Of a DNA stretch of 64,000 nucleotides, positions 57,253-63,750 are shown piece by piece. Every line of letters begins with the position of its first letter. Positions within the stretch are counted from its first letter, which is position 1. The position numbers and the translations under genes were made by a program. The notes beneath the pieces were generated by a model. It worked only from the letters and a program-made list of their open reading frames with translations, did not search any database and was not told the DNA's origin. This DNA is from Nitrosospira sp. Nsp11 (GTDB lineage: Bacteria > Pseudomonadota > Gammaproteobacteria > Burkholderiales > Nitrosomonadaceae). The stretch covers positions 1-64,000 of the forward strand of contig NZ_FRBV01000012.1 in the NCBI RefSeq assembly GCF_900142705.1, read 5' to 3'.

Positions 57253-57593
57253 ATGAAGCCCAAAAAAGAGATTCGGTGGATAGGTTCCGCCTATGAAGAC
57301 CTGCTGGCATTTCCCGACGACCCACGTCGCATAGCCGGATTTCAGCTAGGAAAAGTACAGGCCGGCTTGGAGCCGGAAGACTGGCGGGCATTCGACGAGG
57401 CGGGTACCGGTACACGAGAAATTCGCATTCGGGAAAGCAGCGGCATTTACCGGGTGATGTATGTAAATTCGAGGAAGCGGTATATGTGCTGCATTGCTTC
57501 CAGAAAAAAGTGCAGGCAACCAGCAGGCGCGACAAAGATATTGCAGAGGCGCGTTATCGTGCCGTAATCAGCATGAGGAGAGACAGGAAATGA
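57253..57593 (+). pseudogene. HigB/Gp49-like toxin gene with frameshift
   Basis: The first 71 codons read as a RelE-superfamily Gp49 (DUF891) toxin: KKEIRWIGSAYEDLLAFPDDPRRIAGFQL, then GTREIRIRESSGIYRVMYV. The frame then loses homology. Shifting by one base at 57463-57468 restores FEEAVYVLHCFQKKVQATS and RRDKDIAEARYRAVI, the normal family C-terminus, ending at TGA 57591-57593 in an ATGA overlap with the antitoxin. One missing base (GTAAATTC for an expected GTAAAATTC-like sequence) explains it. Likely an inactivated toxin, unless it is a sequencing error or programmed frameshift. Confidence 0.85.
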
Positions 57594-57922
57594 AGATCGA
57601 TATCGAAATCGGACATGTGACCAAGCCTGGAGCGAATCTGTTTCTGGAGCTTGGTTTCCCGGCCGAGGAAGCAGAGCGACTGCAAGAAGCCTCTCGGAAA
57701 CAGATCAACGACACGCAATTACTCAAGGAACAACTGATGCTGGAACTGGCGGAATGGATCGCGCAGCATCACCTCAAACAAACGGAAGCCGCAAAAATCC
57801 TGATGGTGTCGCGGCCCCGAGTCTCCGACGTAATAAACAGGAAAACAGCCAAGTTCACCATTGATACGCTAGTGGAAATGCTGAGCCGGATTGGCAAGCC
57901 GGTGCGGTTAGCGGTGGATTAA
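57590..57922 (+). CDS. XRE-family antitoxin (HigA-type, COG5606)
   Basis: A 110-residue antitoxin starting at ATG 57590; GGAGAGACAGGA lies just upstream. The HTH is HLKQTEAAKILMVSRPRVSDVINRKTAKFTIDTLVEMLSRIG. This branch is the usual partner of Gp49-type toxins. The ATGA overlap with the restored toxin frame shows the ancestral two-gene operon. It is intact although the toxin is broken, the expected order of decay. Confidence 0.87.
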   Translation: MKIDIEIGHVTKPGANLFLELGFPAEEAERLQEASRKQINDTQLLKEQLMLELAEWIAQHHLKQTEAAKILMVSRPRVSDVINRKTAKFTIDTLVEMLSRIGKPVRLAVD

Positions 57923-57952
57923 TACTGGGCTACACCCACTGGTTTTCGTATA

Positions 57953-58210
57953 TCACTTTGCGTAAGGTCCAAGTAGCAAAAATGGCCGTTTCTCAAGCTC
58001 TTGCTCTGCTTCTTCGGGTTTTTCCAGTAAGGATGAGTCATTCCAAGGATCATCTACCTGCACCCATTTATTACGATATTTGCGCAGAGTGTGTAGATCA
58101 TCTTTCAAAATACTGTCGATTGGAGCAGTATTGATCAATTCGACCAAACGTTCTGTGTTCGTACTCGAATATTCCGATCTCAGACAGGTTTCACAATCTG
58201 ATAGAAGAAT
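57953..58210 (-). pseudogene. C-terminal fragment of an unidentified protein
   Basis: The minus-strand frame reads ILLSDCETCLRSEYSS, NTERLVELINTAPIDS, ILKDDLHTLRKYRNKWV, QVDDPWNDSSLLEKP and ends after EEAEQELEKRPFLLLGPYAK. It has coding character but no start: an in-frame TAG precedes the ATT at its beginning. The KYRNKWVxVDDPW segment resembles HEPN-like or DUF4145-like helical domains found in defence and mobile loci, but I cannot place it firmly. It seems to be the 3' end of a gene cut off on its right side. Confidence 0.5.
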
Positions 58211-58402
58211 CTATGGAGCCAAAATCGGTTGATGAGAATCGTTCCGGCCGTCTAGACCACACGTACTCGAACTCGCGGAAGCAACCAATATTGTCTTTTA
58301 TGTTGACTCAATCGAGTCTGGAGTATTTGCGTTAGGACGGTGCTATGATAGCGACATACTCGTTTTATCCAGTTATTTCAATATCTTAACGATAAGTACA
58401 TT

Positions 58403-60091
58403 TTAACAATTCTTCATCATTCTCTCAAGCGCTACAACCAATGCGTCAATGGAGTTCCGCTTGTAAGAATTCAATGCATTTTTTGGGTCATTAGCAATGG
58501 ATTGGGCTACTGCACATTTAATTCTAGCTAAAATTGAGTCACTCCATGGTTTTCCTTGATCCATTGCCACGTTCTTAACTCGATCTGACCATTTTTTATT
58601 GCTTTTGAATTTTGTTACCCCCAGGTCGATTCCAAATTGTGAAAGCACGGAATCTTTATACAATTCTAGCATTACACAGTCTTCGAACTCAGCATTATCC
58701 ATTCCGAGGCAATTAATCATTGTGCAACTGTTGAGTGATATTAATGACGCTTTCTCTGCCTTATCGAAGGCCATTTTTCCAGCTTCATCTCCATCAAGAA
58801 GCGAGTGCGTTAGGCAAAGAAAATTCTTTAGAAGGGAAAGTTTGTATGAGAGATTGCCAGCCCCACCTAGTGGCTCGATTACTAAAGTATTATTTTTTAA
58901 AGCCTTCGAAATTTTTTCGCTAAGATGGGGGAGCAATGATTTTAGCGCGAGAACGTCTTCTTCGCCTTCTACAACCAATGCAAAGCTCGCATTTGTGAGA
59001 TTGTCAGAGGCCCTTATTCCAAGCAAATCTCTAATAGATCCGACATTTTTTGCTGGGGTTGCTTTCCCATCGCTAATAATAATATTTGATTTTATATCCG
59101 CACGATCAACAAACAACGGATTATGAGTGGTAATGATTACCTGGCTTGTTTCTGAAATTGTTCTAATAATTTCATTTACTTGGTGGATTGCCCCAGGATG
59201 TAGGTGGGATTCCGGTTCCTCGATTGCCAATATGGAGGCCCCACCCCTTGAATTGTGGTTCTTGAGCAAACCTAAGGCTGCGAGGCTTTTAACTCCGTCA
59301 CCCTTATATTCGATACTTGTCGGCGTGCCGTCATCAATAACAACGCTAAAATCACGCCGAAGAGCAACCCGTCTGTTAGATTCGGGAATTTCAATTTTTA
59401 CGCTGGTGATATTTGGCAAAAACTCATTTAAAGGTACTTGTACTCTAAGTGCCAAATCGTCAAGTATCGGTTGTTGCAACTTCGCAATGGTATCTAGTGC
59501 AGCCAAATAAAATTGATTGGTTTCAAGTGTCCGCAACTCCTGCGAAAGCATCTTTCCAATCAATTCAAGGGCTTCATTGTCTGTTCGTACCGCTGGAATG
59601 TAATTAAAATATATTCTATCAGCAACAAATTTTGCGATTTTGGCCGACTGTGTTGAAAGTGACTTGGTTCCTTTGCCCGGCTTTATAAGTTTTATTGCGG
59701 GCGTATTATCTTTTCCCACTCGGATCTCTAAGGGTAAGGCGCCATTAAAATTCGAACCTATTTCAGTTTTGAAACCAGCAATATCATCATCGTCTAGAAG
59801 AAACTCAAGTTTAAATATAGTTTGATTGGTTGCCTTTCGCTGTTGGAGTTGCACGGGAAAATCTCGCTTCCAATCATATGGCTGTTCATCTGAATACAGT
59901 CTTACCGATCTTTTTATTATGGCGTTTGCGGCATGTACCTGCAAAATTAACATTGCGACTTGCAATGACCTAAGAATATTAGATTTTCCTTCATTATTCT
60001 TTCCGATCAACACGGTGGTGTCTGATATGGCTATTTTATGTGCCGCAGTGATGCTGCGATAATTTGTGACCGAGAAAAAAGAAAGTTTCAA
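58403..60091 (-). CDS. OLD family ATP-dependent endonuclease (class 1, stand-alone)
   Basis: A 562-residue ABC-type ATPase fused to a Toprim nuclease. Walker A is VLIGKNNEGKSNIL (about residue 30), the signature/Walker B region is ASILAIEEPESHLHPGAIHQV (about 285) with THNPLFVDRAD after it. The Toprim domain has FALVVEGEEDVLALKSLLP (about 370) and LLDGDEAGKMAFD. This is the layout of class 1 OLD nucleases and of GajA from Gabija. No UvrD-like GajB or reverse transcriptase is adjacent. The gene is clearly more AT-rich than the core genome and sits among mobile-element remnants, so it was probably acquired. Anti-phage role is inferred. Confidence 0.88.
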   Translation of the reverse strand: MKLSFFSVTNYRSITAAHKIAISDTTVLIGKNNEGKSNILRSLQVAMLILQVHAANAIIKRSVRLYSDEQPYDWKRDFPVQLQQRKATNQTIFKLEFLLDDDDIAGFKTEIGSNFNGALPLEIRVGKDNTPAIKLIKPGKGTKSLSTQSAKIAKFVADRIYFNYIPAVRTDNEALELIGKMLSQELRTLETNQFYLAALDTIAKLQQPILDDLALRVQVPLNEFLPNITSVKIEIPESNRRVALRRDFSVVIDDGTPTSIEYKGDGVKSLAALGLLKNHNSRGGASILAIEEPESHLHPGAIHQVNEIIRTISETSQVIITTHNPLFVDRADIKSNIIISDGKATPAKNVGSIRDLLGIRASDNLTNASFALVVEGEEDVLALKSLLPHLSEKISKALKNNTLVIEPLGGAGNLSYKLSLLKNFLCLTHSLLDGDEAGKMAFDKAEKASLISLNSCTMINCLGMDNAEFEDCVMLELYKDSVLSQFGIDLGVTKFKSNKKWSDRVKNVAMDQGKPWSDSILARIKCAVAQSIANDPKNALNSYKRNSIDALVVALERMMKNC

Positions 60092-60711
60092 AATCTAATA
60101 ACCTTAATAAGTGAACATTAACGCTAGAGTTCTGCCACGACCTGAAGGAGTAGGCAACTTGATTGGCATGCCAAAATGCTCACTACTAACAGACATTCAC
60201 CCAATTTAAACTATTTAAATATGTCGAGCGTCAGTAGCGCAAAAACATTCTTTGTGCAACGGGCCCCCAAGTTAGCGAATATCGCAATATCATTGCAAGC
60301 ACCGGCACTTTGCGCATTGTAGAGCTTTTAATGATGAGCCATTGGACGAAAGTTCATCCGGGAGCACCTGGGGAGTTGAAGTGTTCAGAACTGTGGCTTC
60401 ATTCCTTCGAATTCGACGATTCCAACCTCGTGGAATTGCACCACATTAAAGAGGGTCGTCTAAGCGGGCGGTAACGCATGTACCGATGAAATGTTAGCGC
60501 TTAGGCTGCGCGTGTTGTACTTGAATCGGAAAATTCGCGCGCTGAGAAATAGTGGGGATTTGTTCGAATGCCCCGGGGGACGCCACCCCCATCTGTTTTG
60601 CGAGGTCAGCGACGACGGCCTTAATTCGCTAAGGTTCAAGGGCTTTAATTTGGTGGAATTACACTAAATTAGAATTTTTTAAGACCCTATAGAGAACCTA
60701 TAGGGTCAGAC
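60092..60711. other. Non-coding region between OLD gene and IS3 element
   Basis: About 620 bases with no gene. Two imperfect copies of a 25-base unit around GTGGAATTRCAC occur at 60424-60448 and 60648-60672 (about 19 of 25 positions equal). The right end has an ACCCTATAG/CTATAGGGT inverted repeat (60684-60706) that belongs to the GGGTCAGAC repeat interrupted by the IS. Confidence 0.45.
60684..60711. repeat. GGGTCAGAC repeat copy split by IS3
   Basis: ACCCTATAG, five bases, CTATAGGGT, then CAGAC. Removing the IS and one target copy restores TAGGGTCAGACTCCATTG across the site, similar to the palindrome at 56091. Confidence 0.7.
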
Positions 60712-60738
60712 TGAGCTAACCCGCGTTTTCCGGACGGT

Positions 60739-61609
60739 TTAATTCGGAACCTTTCTGCTGGCCTTCTCGAATACTACCGGGCTGACATATCCCAGAGTTT
60801 GATGGATCCGCTGACGATTATAGAAGAGCTCAATATAGCTGAAGATCGCTGTCCTGGCGCTTTCGCGGCTTTGGAAGTCGGTATGATGGATGAGCTCGTT
60901 CTTCAAGTTCGAGAAGAAGCTTTCAGCCACCGCGTTGTCGTAAGCACTGCCTTTTGAGCCCATGCTCGGCATGCATTCCCGCCTTTGCCATCTGCTCACA
61001 ATATCTTTGGCTCCAATAGATGGCGCCCTGATCTGTGTGATGAATCAAGTCCGGCTTGGGTGCGCGATGCTCAATTGCCATGTTCAGCGCGCCCAGTGTC
61101 AAGGCCTCGTTGGGTCGATCTCCCATGGACCAGCCTACGACTCTGCGCGAGTACAGATCAAGCAACACTGCCAAGTAAAGCCAACCGGCCCGTGTGCGAA
61201 TGAAGGTCATGTCACCTACCCAAACCAGATTAGGTTGGCGGGCATGAAAGCGTCGCTCTATCCGATCGGGTGCCGCCTGGGGAAGCTTGTGATGCTCGAC
61301 CGTGATCCGGAACCGGCGCTTGCGTTGTGCTTCGATCCCCGCCTGACTGCGTAATCTGGCGACACGATGCTTGCCGCAAGCAATGCCTGCCTGGTTGAGC
61401 GCCCTCCAGGTCTTGACTGCGCCATAATTCTTACACGTTTGCTCATGTAGCCGGCGGATTTGGCCGAGCAATTGACGATTGGCAAGAGTCCGTGCAGACG
61501 GACCGCGCTCCTGCCACTCATAAAATCCGCTGCGCGAAACAGTCAATACCTGGCACATGGCTGAGAGGTGGAACTGCTGACGATGTTGGGCAATGAACTC
61601 GTACTTCAC
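60739..61609 (-). pseudogene. IS3 transposase orfB (DDE integrase), frameshifted
   Basis: The first part reads as an IS3 OrfB: MKYEFIAQHRQQFHLSAMCQVL, the HTH_21 region, then VWVGDMTFIRTRAGWLYLAVLLDLYSR (first Asp) and LIHHTDQGAIYWSQRYCEQMAKAG (second Asp). At 60971-60976 (ATGCAT) the frame shifts; the other frame continues MPSMGSKGSAYDNAVAESFF (Glu) to HQTLGYVSPVVFEKASRKVPN. One extra base explains it. The break is between the second Asp and the Glu, so neither piece has a full active site. GTG start overlaps the orfA stop. Confidence 0.9.
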
Positions 61610-61935
61610 GGCAGTTCCCGCGCAAAGTACGCTGCGGCCTTTTTTAAGATGTCGCGCTCCTCGATCACCCTTTTGAGTTCAGCGCGCAATCGCTCATTCT
61701 CACTGCGCTCATCTTCGGGCTTGCGCCCCGACCCATGAAAGGCCTGTTCTTTGCCAACTTTGCCCAGTTGCGCCTGCCACTTGTATAACTGGTTGCGGGC
61801 AATCCCCAGTTCCAATGCAATCTTTGTGGCAGGCTTCTGTCCAAGTTCCAGAAGCCTGACTGCCTCAAGTTTGAATTCCTTGCTGTAGCGATTTCGCTCA
61901 CGCTCGGAATTCTGTTTCCCAACATTCTTCTCCAT
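61606..61935 (-). CDS. IS3 transposase orfA (HTH_Tnp_1)
   Basis: A 109-residue DNA-binding subunit: YSKEFKLEAVRLLELGQKPATKIALELGIARNQLYKWQ is the helix-turn-helix, followed by a leucine-zipper-like region (ENERLRAELKRVIEERDILKKA) and the usual AAYFARELP ending. Its TGA overlaps the orfB GTG. Intact. Confidence 0.92.
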   Translation of the reverse strand: MEKNVGKQNSERERNRYSKEFKLEAVRLLELGQKPATKIALELGIARNQLYKWQAQLGKVGKEQAFHGSGRKPEDERSENERLRAELKRVIEERDILKKAAAYFARELP

Positions 61936-62100
61936 TTGGCACCTCCGTTCACATTGTCTACCTTCTAATGTGTCCGGAAAAGCCGGGTTAGCTCAGACTC
62001 CATTGATACGAATAAACCTTCACAATGGCGCTGTCCAAAAAAAAGACCTCGAATTCGAGGGAATATCTGTTGCTCGAATTTTTCAAGTAACTGAATGTAT

Positions 62101-62114
62101 TCTATGGGGTCACA
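62101..62114. repeat. Direct repeat TCTATGGGGTCACA, left copy
   Basis: Identical to 63428-63441. The two copies bracket the DUF488 operon (62145-63405) in the same orientation. Confidence 0.8.
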
Positions 62115-62144
62115 CATTGAACGTTGAATATGAAGACATCACCG

Positions 62145-62909
62145 CTAAATCAAGGGTATCTGCGCAATCTCATCCATCCGTATGATGCCGTTTATCAGCC
62201 AAGTATTAGGATGTAGAGAATGAGTACCCATGGCGAAGAGCATGCCTTTTTCAGGATATTCGGTTCCAAATACTTTCTGCATGTGCTGAATTGCCTGGGC
62301 TTCTCCGTAACGTTCACGCCAATGAAAGAATGTGGCATCGGTTTCCCAGTCCTGACAGGTACCCTCGCGATCACCATCATCGGTCTGGTAGCGATACTTG
62401 AATCTGAACGGGCATGGTTCTAGCGGAAGCAATTCCTTTTGGTAAAACATATCCTGCTGGGTGCAAATCAGTTCATACCCACTTCTCTCCTGAGCAAGCT
62501 CGCTCGGGGATTTACGAGCTATGGTTAAACAGGGATTTTTAGGGCGCAACAGGGCAAAAGTTTTTCCTTGTGCCGAAACCGCATTGAGCCCCGTTACTTC
62601 CAGCTTGGCGAGCAGTCGCTCTTTTTCATTTTTCGGCAGCCTACCGATAATCTCGATCGAGTTCTGATCCACCCTGCGGCTTTCAGGGCGAAAATCATCT
62701 TTCGGTTTCTTCCAGCGAAAGCGGATGTGATCCCATCGACGAAATTTCTTTGCGTCTTCCAGTCTGCGAAAGGTGACAGGGTAGAGACGGAGCCATTCCG
62801 CGTTCGGGGTAATGCCGGCACAACAAACAGTCTCGCCATACTTCTGGCTGATATGCGGAGTTGCCTTGACAAGAATAACCGCCTCGCCCTCGCCCTCTGT
62901 ATCAAACAT
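62145..62909 (-). CDS. Uncharacterised protein coupled to DUF488
   Basis: A 254-residue soluble protein from ATG 62907-62909, which overlaps the end of the DUF488 gene by eight bases; a 16-codon longer frame is less likely. It begins with a strand-rich part (EAVILVKATPHISQKYGETVCCAGI), then WLRLYPVTFRRLEDAKKFRRWDHIRF, and has a conserved-looking C-terminal block EPCPFRFKYRY, CQDWETDATFFHWRERYG and GMLFAMGTHSLHPNTWLINGIIR. Several Cys/His could bind metal. I recognise no characterised family. The strong coupling implies a joint function with the DUF488 protein. Confidence 0.85.
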   Translation of the reverse strand: MFDTEGEGEAVILVKATPHISQKYGETVCCAGITPNAEWLRLYPVTFRRLEDAKKFRRWDHIRFRWKKPKDDFRPESRRVDQNSIEIIGRLPKNEKERLLAKLEVTGLNAVSAQGKTFALLRPKNPCLTIARKSPSELAQERSGYELICTQQDMFYQKELLPLEPCPFRFKYRYQTDDGDREGTCQDWETDATFFHWRERYGEAQAIQHMQKVFGTEYPEKGMLFAMGTHSLHPNTWLINGIIRMDEIAQIPLI

Positions 62910-63405
62910 GGGCGGCTTCTGGAAAAACTGTCTGGATGCTTTGCAGATGCGCGACACCTTTCTGCACGCCGATGGGCTGAATACGCTGGCCGGTATCAGC
63001 AGCTATAGCTTTCGCCACGATCGTACGATGACATTCTTCGGGGTTGCGCTCATAGCATAGAAGGCACGATACACTGGAGCTCGCTAAACCTATCGCCGTC
63101 TGAAGATCGGCCACCGCCCCTGCTGTTTTCATGTGGCTGGTGAATATCCGGAGGAATGCTTCGTGGTCACCAGAACGCGCAGCCTCACGGCCTTCCTTAG
63201 GATCACCAAGTCCTTTCAGATGGACATAATCAACGTCATTCGCCTGCAACAATTCACGGAGAATATTTTTCGAGAAACCTTTTCTGCGTGAAAGTGGATA
63301 TTCCCGAACATCGATGATCCTTTCGATATTGGCAACCTTAAGGGTGGCAATGAAATCCTCTATCGCAGAGTTTTCATAGCCAAGGGTGTAGAGTTTACCT
63401 GCCAT
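62902..63405 (-). CDS. DUF488 family protein
   Basis: A 167-residue protein of DUF488 (COG5483 type). It shows the family features KLYTLGYENSAIEDFIATLKVANIERIIDVREYPLSRR, then GFSKNILRELL, VHLKGLGDPKEGR and the C-terminal cysteine motif CLLCYERNPEECHRTIVAKAI. The CxxC-E-x-x-P-x-x-CHR pattern suggests a metal or thiol site. Function has not been established. It is the first gene of a two-gene operon close to the island boundary. Confidence 0.9.
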   Translation of the reverse strand: MAGKLYTLGYENSAIEDFIATLKVANIERIIDVREYPLSRRKGFSKNILRELLQANDVDYVHLKGLGDPKEGREAARSGDHEAFLRIFTSHMKTAGAVADLQTAIGLASSSVSCLLCYERNPEECHRTIVAKAIAADTGQRIQPIGVQKGVAHLQSIQTVFPEAAHV

Positions 63406-63424
63406 AACTATTCAACCGCTCTGT

Positions 63425-63492
63425 GAATCTATGGGGTCACAAACCTATACGAATCTAAGGTGCGAATCTATGGGGTGCGAATCTATGAGGTC
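63425..63492. repeat. Degenerate tandem repeat of GAATCTATGGGGTSAC
   Basis: Units start at 63425, 63451, 63464 and 63479 (GAATCTATGGGGTCAC, GAATCTAAGGTGC, GAATCTATGGGGTGC, GAATCTATGAGGTC). The first contains the 14-mer that also occurs at 62101. Confidence 0.8.
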
Positions 63493-63519
63493 GGATTCGA
63501 TTGATAAGATCACTACCAG

Positions 63520-63541
63520 TTTTGCGGAGCGCTCCGCAAAA
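63520..63541. repeat. 22-bp perfect palindrome near the att site
   Basis: TTTTGCGGAGC and its complement meet with no spacer. It contains two inverted TTTGCGGA octamers and is followed by a short CTTG-TTTTTTG-CAAG stem. It may be an integrase or excisionase site, or a terminator. Confidence 0.8.
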
Positions 63542-63589
63542 TGCTTGTTTTTTGCAAGACACAAAAAGCGCTAAAACCCTTGCTGTTAT

Positions 63590-63636
63590 TGGCTCCCCGA
63601 CCAGGGCTCGAACCTGGGACCTGCGGATTAACAGTC
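63590..63636 (-). tRNA. tRNA-Asn(GTT) 3' fragment, island attachment site
   Basis: The minus strand reads the 3' 47 nt of tRNA-Asn: ACTGTTAATCCGC with anticodon GTT, the T arm CCAGGTTCGAGCCCTGG, then the acceptor strand and encoded CCA. Upstream of GACTG the tRNA sequence stops abruptly (AGTAGACTG instead of CGGACTG), so the D arm and 5' acceptor strand are absent. Such 3' ends are the duplicated core of elements that integrate into tRNA genes. An integrase gene lies next to it. Confidence 0.9.
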
Positions 63637-63677
63637 TACTGCGTTTTCTTGGAAAATCCGGCGGTTATGTAAAATTC

Positions 63678-63741
63678 ATTTCCGCAAATGATGGTTTTCT
63701 GACCCGCATGGCTGTTAGGTTTTAGAAGATTTGCGGAAATG
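63678..63741. repeat. Inverted repeat ATTTCCGCAAAT / ATTTGCGGAAAT
   Basis: Twelve-base arms at 63678-63689 and 63730-63741, perfect complements, between the tRNA fragment and the integrase stop. Each contains the TTTGCGGA octamer that also forms the palindrome on the other side of the tRNA fragment. Confidence 0.85.
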
Positions 63742-63750
63742 CCAAATCAT

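Larger units (their letters stand above)
60712..61995 (-). mobile_element. IS3-family insertion sequence, 1284 bp, complete ends
   Basis: The element is bounded by 24-bp terminal inverted repeats (60712-60735 and 61972-61995) differing only by CG versus GC in the middle; both begin TGAGCTAACCCG and end TTTTCCGGAC. It is flanked by a 3-bp direct repeat GAC (60709-60711 and 61996-61998), the target duplication, so it arrived by transposition. Inside are orfA and orfB of an IS3-type transposase on the minus strand. orfB is frameshifted, so the copy is likely immobile by itself. Confidence 0.93.

Noticed and set aside
58403-60091. Gabija anti-phage system
   Set aside because: Only a GajA-like OLD protein is present. 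No UvrD/GajB helicase lies on either side, so a complete Gabija system cannot be claimed.
63425-63492. CRISPR array at the tandem GAATCTATGGGGT cluster
   Set aside because: Units are about 14 bases, degenerate, irregularly spaced and without spacers.
63501-63725. 74-codon frame over the tRNA-Asn fragment
   Set aside because: It reads through the tRNA sequence and att palindrome; its protein string is the familiar artefact of translated tRNA regions.
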